Below, one piece after another: positions 1 to 6,074 of a stretch of DNA of 32,236 nt. Numbering within the stretch: the first letter of the stretch is position 1; each line of letters opens with the position of its first letter. Source of the DNA: Chloroflexi bacterium HGW-Chloroflexi-9 (GTDB lineage: Bacteria > Chloroflexota > Dehalococcoidia > UBA2979); NCBI GenBank assembly GCA_002840675.1, contig PHBR01000010.1:4340-36575 (forward strand), in the 5' to 3' direction. The notes under the pieces were generated by a model. It did no database searches, was not told the origin of the DNA, and saw only the letters and a list, made by a program, of their open reading frames with translations. Position numbers and translations under genes: made by a program.

Positions 1-1
1 C

Positions 2-355
2 CATTCGGTCACCGTCGGCGCGCACCCCCCCGCCAGCACGTACGAAATGCTGGCCGACTTCCTGATCCTGGGGATGGTGCTCTGGCTGATCAGCGGGCCG
101 TTCAAGCGGCGGCCGGGGATGGCCTTCTTCGCCTTCCTCAACGTGTACGCGGTGATGCGGTTCCTGGTGTCGTACCTGCGCGTGGACTCGGCCGGTACCG
201 TGCTGACCGATGTCACCGTCCCGCAGCTCGTCTCCCTGATCGTCGTCGCGCTCTCGATCCCCGTGGCCGCCCTGTTCTGGCGCCGCGGACCCAGCGACCG
301 GGGCCCGGCCGAGGCGGCGAGCCCCGCGGGCCGCGTGCAGGTGCGGCGGACCTAG
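2..355 (+). CDS. lgt: Prolipoprotein diacylglyceryl transferase, C-terminal part (partial)
   Basis: The reading frame enters from the left edge and has no start here. Lgt is an inner-membrane enzyme that moves diacylglyceryl from phosphatidylglycerol to the lipobox cysteine of prolipoproteins. The visible end begins with AHPPASTYEM, which matches the conserved His-Pro-x-x-x-Tyr-Glu segment of Lgt. A membrane helix (ADFLILGMVLWLI) follows, then the conserved Arg-rich stretch YAVMRFLVSYLRVDSAG, a last membrane helix (PQLVSLIVVALSIPVAALF) and a basic cytoplasmic tail. The internal ATG at 47 is not a real start because the homology extends upstream of it. The stop TAG shares its last base with the GTG start of the next gene, so the two are probably co-translated. 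The family call rests on motifs only, since most of the protein lies outside the window. Confidence 0.8.
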   Translation, partial: HSVTVGAHPPASTYEMLADFLILGMVLWLISGPFKRRPGMAFFAFLNVYAVMRFLVSYLRVDSAGTVLTDVTVPQLVSLIVVALSIPVAALFWRRGPSDRGPAEAASPAGRVQVRRT

Positions 356-657
356 TGGTGGCGCCGGCGTCCCCGCGCCCGGAGGTCGTCCTTTACTGGC
401 GCCCCGGCTGCCACCTCTGCGCCGTCGCGAAGCAGATGCTCTACGCGCTGGGCCGCACGATTCCCTTCGATCTGCGCGAGGTGAACATCGAGGCCGACCC
501 GAACCTCGAGAAGCGGTTTCTGCTGGAGATCCCGGTCGTGGAGGTGGCGGGCGAGGTCGTCAGCACCGCCCCAATTGACCTCGACCGGGTGCGGCAGGCC
601 GTGAACGAGGCGCGGATGCGCGCGGTCCGGGGCGGTGCGCCGCCCCTGGGCGGGTAG
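355..657 (+). CDS. Glutaredoxin-like / thioredoxin-fold protein (DUF836 type)
   Basis: A 100-residue thioredoxin-fold protein. Near the N-terminus is a strand (EVVLYWR) followed by PGCHLC, a CxxC redox pair (C19, C22) at the start of a helix. The cis-proline strand is LEIPVVEVAGEVV. Length and layout fit the glutaredoxin-like DUF836 family, small cytoplasmic thiol-disulfide proteins of mostly unknown partner. The GTG start overlaps the last base of the lgt stop codon, which makes this the second gene of that operon. The tail after about residue 85 is Gly/Ala/Arg-rich and probably disordered. Specific substrates cannot be read from the sequence. Confidence 0.8.
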   Translation: MVAPASPRPEVVLYWRPGCHLCAVAKQMLYALGRTIPFDLREVNIEADPNLEKRFLLEIPVVEVAGEVVSTAPIDLDRVRQAVNEARMRAVRGGAPPLGG

Positions 658-670
658 GTCCGGGCACTGA

Positions 671-700
671 TTGACAGAACGGATGGCCCGTCCGTAGTCT
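671..700 (+). promoter_or_regulatory. Candidate promoter for the SAM-riboswitch transcript
   Basis: A perfect -35 box TTGACA (671-676) is followed after 18 bases by TAGTCT (695-700), a reasonable -10. A start near 707 would place the riboswitch about 35 bases into the transcript. This is a pattern match without experimental support, but its position directly upstream of the aptamer makes it the best candidate. Confidence 0.6.
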
Positions 701-740
701 CGAACCGATACGCGTCGTGCGGGCCGGTGGCCCCTCGGCG

Positions 741-865
741 GTTCATCCAGAGCGGTGGAGGGTTCCGGCCCTGAGAAACCGCGGCAACCGGTCGCCCTTC
801 GCCGGGGCGGACACGGTGCTCCCTCCGGCCCGGCCCTCGGAACCTCCGAGGCGGGAAAGATGAAC
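741..865 (+). promoter_or_regulatory. SAM-I (S-box) riboswitch aptamer
   Basis: The stretch carries the S-box signature in order: ATCCAGAGCGGTGGAGGG, then CGGCCC, GAAACC, CGGCAACC, GGTGCTCCCTCC and finally GGGAAAGATGAAC. The closing P1 helix is a perfect 7-bp pairing of GTTCATC (741-747) with GATGAAC (859-865). S-box aptamers bind S-adenosylmethionine and switch off methionine/SAM biosynthesis genes. The next full gene (1035) is annotated by family as threonine synthase, which is not a usual S-box target. The expression platform is unclear: the aptamer is followed by a GGAAGG sequence, a mini-ORF and a hairpin (949-985) without a T-run. The aptamer itself is secure; the mode of control is not. 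Confidence 0.92.
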
Positions 866-883
866 GGAAGGCGCGAACCGCAC

Positions 884-949
884 ATGCCCGTCTCCACCTC
901 CTCCGCCGGCACGCTTCCGCCCTCGATGGGCCGCATGGCGATGCGCTAG
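884..949 (+). CDS. Possible 21-residue Met-rich leader peptide between riboswitch and thrC-like gene
   Basis: An ATG 18 bases past the aptamer opens a 21-codon frame ending in TAG. A GGAAGG sequence (866-871) lies 12 bases upstream, directly adjoining the 3' strand of riboswitch helix P1. The peptide starts MPVSTSSAGT and has methionine at positions 1, 15, 18 and 20, so three of its last seven residues are Met. Its stop codon overlaps the first base of the hairpin at 949-985. A methionine-rich leader just before a hairpin is the layout of a translation-coupled attenuator, but whether it is translated is unknown. The long SD spacing and short length keep confidence low. Confidence 0.35.
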   Translation: MPVSTSSAGTLPPSMGRMAMR

Positions 950-985
950 CCCGATCGCGCGCCCCCACGGCGCTGCGGATCGGGC
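949..985 (+). terminator. Hairpin in the leader before the thrC-like gene; possible attenuator
   Basis: GCCCGATC (949-956) pairs perfectly with GATCGGGC (978-985), with extra GC pairs possible inside. No T-run follows, so a classical intrinsic terminator is doubtful. Its place between the SAM aptamer and the ATG at 1035 suggests a role in the expression platform. Confidence 0.4.
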
Positions 986-1034
986 GTCACCGACGACACC
1001 CCTCAGTCACCAGTTCTGCCCAAGGAACATCGCC

Positions 1035-2294
1035 ATGTCTTCGTTCAATCGTGCCCTGAAGTGTCGGGAGTGCGGCCGCGAGTACGCGATCGCCCCGATC
1101 TTCTCCTGTGAGTTCTGCTTCGGCCCGCTGGAAGTCGCCTACGACTACGACGCGATCCGGGAGGCCGCCACCCGCGACGCCATCGAGGCGGGCCCGAACA
1201 CCCTCTGGCGTTACGCGCCGTTCCTGCCCTGTGACCCGGCGTTCAAGGTGGACCTGGGCACCGGCTTCACGCCGCTGCTCCGCGCCGACCGGCTGGCGAA
1301 GGCGATCGGCCTCGACACGCTGTGGATCAAGAACGACACCGTGAACCCCACCTGGTCCTTCAAGGACCGCGTGGTCTCCGTGGCGATCGCGAAGGCGCGC
1401 GAGTTCGGCTTCGACGCCATCGCCTGCGCCTCCACGGGGAACCTCGCGAACTCCGTGGCGGCACACGCGGCGGGCGCTGGGATGGACTGCTTCGTCTTCA
1501 TCCCGGACGACCTGGAGCGCGGCAAAGTGGTCGGCAGCGCGATCTACGACCCGCACCTGGTGACCGTGCGCGGCTCCTACGACGACGTGAACCGGCTCTG
1601 CACCGAGCTCTCGATGCAGTTCAACTGGGCGTTCGTGAACATCAACGTCCGCCCGTACTACGCGGAGGGCTCGCGGTCGCTCGGGTACGAGATCGCAGAG
1701 CAGCTGGGCTGGCGCGCTCCCGACCACATCGTGGCGCCGATGGCGTCCGGCTCCATGTTCACGAAGATCTGGAAGGGGCTGAAGGAGTTCCACCAGGTCG
1801 GCCTGATCGAGAAGCCGCACACGAAGATGTCCGGCGCGCAGGCGACCGGCTGTTCGCCGATCGCCACCGCGTTCGCGAATGACACGCTGAACTTCGTGCC
1901 GCAGAAGCCGAACACGATCGCGAAGTCGCTTGCGATCGGGAACCCGGCGGACGGCTACTACGCGCTGAAGCAGATGGAAGAGACCGGCGGCGGCGCGGAG
2001 ATGGCGACCGACCCGGAGATCGTGGACGGCATCAAGTTGCTCGCCGAGACCGAGGGCATCTTCGCCGAGACGGCCGGCGGCGTGACGATCGCCTGCCTCA
2101 AGAAGCTGGTGGCCTCCGGGTTCATCAAGCGGGACGAAGAAACGGTCGCGATCATCAGCGGCGGTGGCCTCAAGACGATCGAGGCCGTGATGGACGAGGT
2201 CGTCGAGCCGCTCCACATCCAGCCGAGCGTGAACGCATTCATCGAGGCCCGCGCCGCGCGTGAAGCGCAGCGCGGCCAGCCCGTGACGGCGTAA
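1035..2294 (+). CDS. thrC: Threonine-synthase-family PLP enzyme with N-terminal zinc ribbon; possible homocysteine synthase
   Basis: A 419-residue fold-type II PLP enzyme. The N-terminus has a four-cysteine ribbon (C10, C13, C25, C28), as in the zinc-ribbon branch of threonine synthases. The Schiff-base lysine is K110 in SFKDR, the phosphate-side loop is ASTGN (132-136) and a glycine loop ISGGGLK lies near the C-terminus. Classical threonine synthase turns O-phosphohomoserine into threonine. Two active-site segments differ from the usual pattern: NPTWSFKDR has Trp107 where family members normally have Gly, and the loop reads TGNLANS rather than TGNTSAS. The ATG is preceded by AAGGAAC. The gene lies behind a SAM riboswitch and is followed within 11 bases by a NIL-domain gene and then a sulfur carrier. 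That setting fits homocysteine formation better than threonine. Family membership is firm; the substrate is open. Confidence 0.8.
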   Translation: MSSFNRALKCRECGREYAIAPIFSCEFCFGPLEVAYDYDAIREAATRDAIEAGPNTLWRYAPFLPCDPAFKVDLGTGFTPLLRADRLAKAIGLDTLWIKNDTVNPTWSFKDRVVSVAIAKAREFGFDAIACASTGNLANSVAAHAAGAGMDCFVFIPDDLERGKVVGSAIYDPHLVTVRGSYDDVNRLCTELSMQFNWAFVNINVRPYYAEGSRSLGYEIAEQLGWRAPDHIVAPMASGSMFTKIWKGLKEFHQVGLIEKPHTKMSGAQATGCSPIATAFANDTLNFVPQKPNTIAKSLAIGNPADGYYALKQMEETGGGAEMATDPEIVDGIKLLAETEGIFAETAGGVTIACLKKLVASGFIKRDEETVAIISGGGLKTIEAVMDEVVEPLHIQPSVNAFIEARAAREAQRGQPVTA

Positions 2295-2304
2295 GGGGGA
2301 CCGT

Positions 2305-2550
2305 ATGCCCGAGAAGCACGTCCGCCTGACCTTCGGCGCGGAGCAGGTCCGCGAGCCGGTGGTGTACCAGATGGGCCACCTGTTCAAGGTCATCACCAGC
2401 ATCCGCATGGCGGCGATCGACCAGAGCATCGGCTGGGTCATCCTCGGCCTCGAGGGTGACGACGACGAGATCCAGCGCGCGCTCGACTGGGCGCGCTCGA
2501 AGGGCGTCCGCGTGGACGACGCCACCCTCGGCGACGTCGTCGAGGGGTAA
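2305..2550 (+). CDS. NIL-domain protein
   Basis: An 81-residue protein that is essentially one NIL (ACT-like) domain. It has an opening strand VRLTFG, a Pro-Val-Val-x-Gln helix start (REPVVYQMGHLFKVI), a central strand GWVILGLEGDDDEIQ and a final helix plus strand (ALDWARSKGVRVD). NIL domains occur at the end of methionine ABC-transporter ATPases and in archaeal proteins needed for homocysteine synthesis, where they are thought to sense or handle sulfur compounds. It starts 11 bases after the thrC-like stop, with an AAGGGGGA Shine-Dalgarno in the gap, and a sulfur carrier follows. It could be a small regulator of the PLP enzyme or a sulfur-relay partner. There are no cysteines, so it cannot carry a persulfide itself. 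Confidence 0.8.
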   Translation: MPEKHVRLTFGAEQVREPVVYQMGHLFKVITSIRMAAIDQSIGWVILGLEGDDDEIQRALDWARSKGVRVDDATLGDVVEG

Positions 2551-2601
2551 CCGCGCGCGTTCCGACTGCGAGACCAGACAGCATTGAGAAGGACTGACCT
2601 G

Positions 2602-2880
2602 ATGGCCGTGACCGTGAAGATCCCCACCCCGCTCCGCGGGCTCACCCAGAACCAGGACACCGCGAAGATCGACGCGGCCGACCTCCAGACGGTGGTCGGC
2701 GCGCTCGAGACGCAGTTCCCCGGCATGCGCGAGCGCCTGTTGGACGAGGGCGGCGAGATCCGCCGCTTCGTGAACATCTACGTGAACGGCGAGGACGTGC
2801 GCTTCCTCCAGGGCCTGAGCACCGCCCTCAAGAGCGGCGATGAGGTCTCGATCGTCCCGGCGGTGGCGGGCGGGGCGTAG
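2602..2880 (+). CDS. ThiS/MoaD/CysO-like ubiquitin-fold sulfur carrier 1
   Basis: A 92-residue beta-grasp protein. The segment RRFVNIYVNGEDVRFLQG closely resembles mycobacterial CysO and gives the family assignment. The C-terminus reads VPAVAGGA, so one alanine follows the diglycine. Carriers of this family are adenylated and thiocarboxylated on the terminal glycine, so the extra residue should have to be removed first, as JAMM peptidases do for QbsE. The start is the ATG at 2602, with AGAAGGA about 10 bases upstream; an in-frame TTG 18 bases earlier has no comparable site. It follows the thrC-like and NIL genes and is the likely sulfur donor for that PLP enzyme, though this pairing is inferred from position only. 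Confidence 0.88.
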   Translation: MAVTVKIPTPLRGLTQNQDTAKIDAADLQTVVGALETQFPGMRERLLDEGGEIRRFVNIYVNGEDVRFLQGLSTALKSGDEVSIVPAVAGGA

Positions 2881-2892
2881 GCCCGGCCCACC

Positions 2893-3240
2893 GTGAAGCG
2901 CGGACGCATCTCAGCAGCAGGGTTCGCGGCGGCGGCGCTTTCGGGTGCCGTCGCCGTGCTGTATCTGTCGCTGATCGCGCAGGGTGCGGTCGACACCGAC
3001 GGGGCAAGGTTCCGGGTCGCCGTGTTCGCGGCGCTCTTTGCCCTGATCCCGATCCTCGCGGCGCTCGGCTCGCTGCAGCCGGACTCGAAGGGCGGCACCC
3101 GCCTCCTCGCAGTGGCCGCTACCGGGATGACGGTGCTGGGGCTGCTGGCGATCGCCTCGATCGGTCTCCCGCTGTTGCTGGGGGCCGTGGCCGGCTGGGG
3201 GGCAGTCATCCGGTCGGTCCGAGGCGGCTCGCCGCAGTAG
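2893..3240 (+). CDS. Small membrane protein of unknown function
   Basis: A 115-residue protein starting at GTG, 12 bases after the sulfur carrier. I do not recognise a family. It shows three to four hydrophobic segments: AGFAAAALSGAVAVLYLSLI, VAVFAALFALIPILAALGS, and LLAVAATGMTVLGLLAIA running into a last stretch, LPLLLGAVAGWGAVI. Charged residues are at the ends (MKRGR, SVRGG). It closes the SAM-riboswitch transcript just before a new promoter. A link with sulfur metabolism is possible only by position. Confidence 0.6.
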   Translation: MKRGRISAAGFAAAALSGAVAVLYLSLIAQGAVDTDGARFRVAVFAALFALIPILAALGSLQPDSKGGTRLLAVAATGMTVLGLLAIASIGLPLLLGAVAGWGAVIRSVRGGSPQ

Positions 3241-3274
3241 ACACCCATTCATAACCTGCGCGTCCGGGATCTTC

Positions 3275-3283
3275 TGGTACAAT
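3275..3283 (+). promoter_or_regulatory. Extended -10 promoter of the rrf2-cysK operon
   Basis: TGGTACAAT is an extended -10 element (TGn directly before TACAAT). No good -35 box is present 17 bases upstream, as is common when the -10 is extended. A start near 3290 would fall inside the palindrome at 3286-3300 and leave a leader of about 30 bases before the regulator gene. Confidence 0.7.
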
Positions 3284-3306
3284 GTCGACTGAATTAGTCG
3301 TGAATA
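3281..3306 (+). promoter_or_regulatory. IscR type-1-like operator overlapping the transcription start
   Basis: The palindrome CGACTGAATTAGTCG (3286-3300) contains GACTGAATTAGTC, an exact fit to the core GACTRWWWYAGTC of the E. coli IscR type-1 (Fe-S form) site. The flanks fit partly. It begins right after the -10 box, so a bound protein would block initiation. The next gene encodes an Rrf2-family protein, so autoregulation is the simplest reading. Confidence 0.75.
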
Positions 3307-3321
3307 CCCACCGGGGTCTCG

Positions 3322-3762
3322 ATGCTGCTCAGTACCAAGGGTGACTACGGCGTCCGCGCCATGATCGACCTCGCGAAGCACGAGGGCGAAGGCCCGGTGC
3401 AGCGCGCCGAGATCGCGAAGCGCCGCCAGATCCCGGAGTCCTACCTCGATCATCTGCTTGCGCAATTGCGGCGGGCAGGGTTCGTGCGGAGCGTCCGAGG
3501 GCCGGGTGGCGGGCACCTGCTGGCGAAGCCGGCGGAGGAGATCTGTCTCCTCCACCTGCTGGAGGCGCTGGAGGGGTCGCTTGCCCCGCTCCAGTGTCTG
3601 GACAACCATGAACCTGGCTCGGAAGCGATCTGTGGCCAGGAGTGGGTCTGGCAAGAGATTTACGATGACATGCGGCGCAAACTGGCTGCTGTCTCGCTGG
3701 CGGCGCTGGCCGAGCACGAGCGGGAGCACGAGCGCACAGCAGTGGTGAACTACAGCATCTAA
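3322..3762 (+). CDS. Rrf2-family transcriptional regulator (IscR/CymR type)
   Basis: A 146-residue winged-helix regulator. The N-terminal MLLSTKGDYGVRAMIDLA, the recognition-helix region IPESYLDHLLAQLRRAGFV and the wing SVRGPGGGHLLAKP are textbook Rrf2. Cysteines lie at 75, 92 and 104. C92 and C104 match two of the three IscR cluster cysteines, but position 98 is Pro and 107 is Glu, so a [2Fe-2S] cluster would need C75, H96 or another ligand. It is preceded by an IscR type-1-like operator and followed 63 bases later by cysK. In Bacillus and Staphylococcus the Rrf2 protein CymR works in a complex with CysK, so the adjacency is suggestive. It probably controls itself and the downstream cysteine/sulfur-carrier genes. 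Whether it senses Fe-S status or cysteine is unresolved. Confidence 0.9.
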   Translation: MLLSTKGDYGVRAMIDLAKHEGEGPVQRAEIAKRRQIPESYLDHLLAQLRRAGFVRSVRGPGGGHLLAKPAEEICLLHLLEALEGSLAPLQCLDNHEPGSEAICGQEWVWQEIYDDMRRKLAAVSLAALAEHEREHERTAVVNYSI

Positions 3763-3825
3763 TCGACTGCACTGAGCATCTTCGCCCGGCCTGGACTGGC
3801 CCGGCGATGGCAGGAGCGCGCCACG

Positions 3826-4767
3826 GTGGTAGCCCCGGATCACCTGACGACCCGTCAGCCGGCGATCGCGGACTCCGTGCTGGACCTGATCGGCAACACG
3901 CCGCTGGTCCGGCTGAGCCGCATCGCGGGTCCGGACGCCGCCGAGATCCTCGGCAAGTTCGAGGTGTTCAACCCGGCGGGCTCTGTGAAGGACCGCATCG
4001 CGCTGGCGATGGTGGAGGCCGCGGAGCGCGAGGGGAAGATCAAGCCCGGCGACACGCTGGTGGAGCCAACCTCCGGGAACACCGGGATCGGCCTGGCGAT
4101 GGTGTGCGCGACGAAGGGCTACCGGCTGGTGCTGACCATGCCGGAGGATATGTCCCTGGAGCGCCGCCGCCTGCTGGAGCGCTTCGGCGTTGACCTGGTC
4201 CTCACCCCCGCCATCGAGGGCATGACCGGGGCGGTCTACGCCGCGCAGGAGATGGTGGACGAGAAGCACTACGTGATGCTCGGGCAGTTCGAGAACCCGG
4301 CGAACCCGCAGGCGCACCGCGACACGACGGCGGTGGAAATCATCGAGGCGACGGGGGGCCGGCTGGACGCGTTCGTCGCGGGCGTCGGCACCGGCGGCAC
4401 GATCACCGGGGTCGGCGAGGCGCTGTGGGATGCAGGGATCCAGGCGCGCATCGTGGCCGTGGAGCCCGCCCGTGCGCCGGTCCTGCAGGGCGGGCGCGCG
4501 GGCGTCCACGGCATCCAGGGCATTGGCGCCTCGTTCATCCCGGGTGTGCTGAACCGGGACGTGTACGCCTCCGTGATTGGCGTGCGCGACGAGGATGCGT
4601 ACGAGATGACGAAGCGTCTCACGCGCGAAGAGGGACTCCTGGTGGGCGTCTCCTCGGGCGCGAATGTGTGGGCGGCGTTGAAGGTGGCACGTGAGCTGGG
4701 GCCCGGCAAACGGGTGGTGACCATGCTCTGCGACACCGGAGAGCGATACCTGACGGTTGCGCTGTAG
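3826..4767 (+). CDS. cysK: Cysteine synthase, CysK type
   Basis: A 313-residue fold-type II PLP enzyme that makes cysteine from an activated serine and sulfide or a sulfur donor. The opening LIGNTPLVRL, the PLP lysine K55 in NPAGSVKDR, the substrate loop PTSGNTGIG, the phosphate-binding GVGTGGTITG and the C-terminal SSGANVWAAL are all classical CysK motifs. The start is GTG at 3826 with a GGAG site in the preceding bases. It is the second gene of the rrf2 operon and is followed by a sulfur carrier (4813) and an E1 (5100). It may use O-acetylserine and sulfide in the ordinary way or accept sulfur from the adjacent carrier. No cysE is seen in this window, so the serine donor is unknown. Confidence 0.93.
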   Translation: MVAPDHLTTRQPAIADSVLDLIGNTPLVRLSRIAGPDAAEILGKFEVFNPAGSVKDRIALAMVEAAEREGKIKPGDTLVEPTSGNTGIGLAMVCATKGYRLVLTMPEDMSLERRRLLERFGVDLVLTPAIEGMTGAVYAAQEMVDEKHYVMLGQFENPANPQAHRDTTAVEIIEATGGRLDAFVAGVGTGGTITGVGEALWDAGIQARIVAVEPARAPVLQGGRAGVHGIQGIGASFIPGVLNRDVYASVIGVRDEDAYEMTKRLTREEGLLVGVSSGANVWAALKVARELGPGKRVVTMLCDTGERYLTVAL

Positions 4768-4812
4768 CGCCCACCTGAAACCTGAAGTCAATCTGTTGGA
4801 GCAACAATCGGC

Positions 4813-5103
4813 ATGCCGGTGAGTGTCTACATCCCGTCCCCCTTCCGCCGCATCACGGCCATGCACGAGCGCGTGCAGGTTGAGGGCGCGACCGTGGGCG
4901 AGGTGCTGGACGCGGTGGAGGCGTTGTACCCGGGGTTCGCGGACCTGGTCTACGACAGTGACCGGCATGTGCCGACCCACATCAACGTGTACCTGAATAA
5001 CCAGGAGATTCATGAGCTGGCTGGCGTGGACACCCCGGTGTCCGAGGGTGACCAGGTGGCAGTGATCCCCGCGCTGGCGGGTGGAGCAGGGGGACGATCA
5101 TGA
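4813..5103 (+). CDS. ThiS/MoaD-like sulfur carrier 2, with extended C-terminal tail
   Basis: A 96-residue beta-grasp protein (opening VSVYIPSPFRRI, core THINVYLNNQEIHEL, end VAVIPALAGGAGGRS). It belongs to the same family as the other two carriers here but is more divergent in the middle. The C-terminus is unusual: two Gly-Gly pairs in a row, then Arg-Ser. Thiocarboxylation needs a free Gly-Gly end, so five or two residues must be removed depending on which pair is used. It sits 45 bases after cysK and overlaps the E1 gene by ATGA, so it is translationally coupled to the enzyme expected to adenylate it. This overlap also means the tail-encoding DNA contains the E1 start, which might explain the odd tail without any function. 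Confidence 0.85.
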   Translation: MPVSVYIPSPFRRITAMHERVQVEGATVGEVLDAVEALYPGFADLVYDSDRHVPTHINVYLNNQEIHELAGVDTPVSEGDQVAVIPALAGGAGGRS

Positions 5104-5963
5104 CGAACGCACCACAGGGAGCGCCGGTTTCGGTGGCGCTGACCCCGGATGAGGTGATGCGGTACTCGCGGCACATCATCATGCCGCAGGTCGGGCCGCA
5201 GGGTCAGCGGAAACTGCGCAACGCGAAGGTGCTGGTGATCGGCGCGGGCGGCCTCGGCGGCCCCGTGGCGCTCTACCTGGCGCTCGCCGGCGTGGGCACG
5301 ATCGGGCTGGTGGAGTTCGACACGGTCGACCTTTCCAACCTCCAGCGGCAGGTGCTGCACCAGACCGCGGATGTGGGTCGGCCGAAGATCATCTCCGCGC
5401 AGGAGACGCTCCGGGCGTACAACCCGCACGTGAACGTGGTGCTGCACCACATGCCGATCACCAGCGACAACGCCATGGAGATCATCCCGCAGTACGACAT
5501 CATCGTGAACGGCGCGGACAACTTCGCCACGCGCTACCTGGTGAACGACGCCTCGTACCTCGCCGGCAAGACGCTGGTGGACGGCGCGATCCTGCTGTTC
5601 GATGGCCAGGCGACGGTCTACCAGCCGGGTAAGGGCTGCTACCGCTGCCTGTACCCGGATCCGCCCCCGCCGGGCCTGGTGCCCTCCTGCGCCGAGGCGG
5701 GCGTGCTGGGCGCCATTACCGGCATCGTCGGTTCCATCCAGGCGACCGAGGTGTTCAAGCAGATCCTGGGCGTGGGCGAGTCGCTCGTGAACCGCCTGCT
5801 GCTCATCGATGCGCTGACCATGGAGTTCCGCACGATGAAGACGCGGCAGGACCCGAACTGCCCGCTGTGTGGCCTGAACCCGACGGTGACGGAGCTCATC
5901 GACTACGACCAGTTCTGCGGCTCCGCGCCGCTGGAGATGCCGGTCGCGGGCGCACACGCCTAG
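5100..5963 (+). CDS. moeB: MoeB/ThiF-like E1 adenylyl- and sulfur-transferase
   Basis: A 287-residue cytoplasmic E1-like enzyme that adenylates the C-terminal glycine of sulfur carriers. The nucleotide-binding loop is GAGGLG (48-53), the acceptor-binding segment is NLQRQVLH (80-87) and GADNFATRYLVND (138-150) completes the site. Zinc pairs are C180/C183 and C254/C257. C197 in PSCAEAGVLG is the usual conserved loop cysteine. Mycobacterial MoeZ carries a fused C-terminal rhodanese; this one ends without it, and a separate rhodanese lies 1.4 kb downstream. It is the only E1 in the window, so it probably serves all three carriers (2602, 4813, 6075). A role in molybdopterin synthesis cannot be excluded, but no moa/moe genes are near. 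Confidence 0.9.
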   Translation: MTNAPQGAPVSVALTPDEVMRYSRHIIMPQVGPQGQRKLRNAKVLVIGAGGLGGPVALYLALAGVGTIGLVEFDTVDLSNLQRQVLHQTADVGRPKIISAQETLRAYNPHVNVVLHHMPITSDNAMEIIPQYDIIVNGADNFATRYLVNDASYLAGKTLVDGAILLFDGQATVYQPGKGCYRCLYPDPPPPGLVPSCAEAGVLGAITGIVGSIQATEVFKQILGVGESLVNRLLLIDALTMEFRTMKTRQDPNCPLCGLNPTVTELIDYDQFCGSAPLEMPVAGAHA

Positions 5964-6074
5964 CGCCTCGTGACCACGATTGCCGGGGATCGCGGCCGAC
6001 GCCGCGCCGGCCCCGCGAGGGGCTCCCGGACGCCACCGAGATTCGGGGCGCACGTACAGGGAAGGGACTGACCG

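Noticed and set aside
755-883. Longer version of the leader frame starting inside the SAM aptamer
   Set aside because: The conserved RNA structure occupies these bases, so coding there is very unlikely.
987-2777. Open reading frame of almost 600 codons on the minus strand opposite the thrC-like gene
   Set aside because: It covers three + strand genes with clear motifs and shows no domain of its own.
5964-6074. Possible regulatory RNA between the E1 and cysO-like genes
   Set aside because: The GC-rich stretch can fold in many ways but matches no riboswitch or leader pattern and has no clear promoter.
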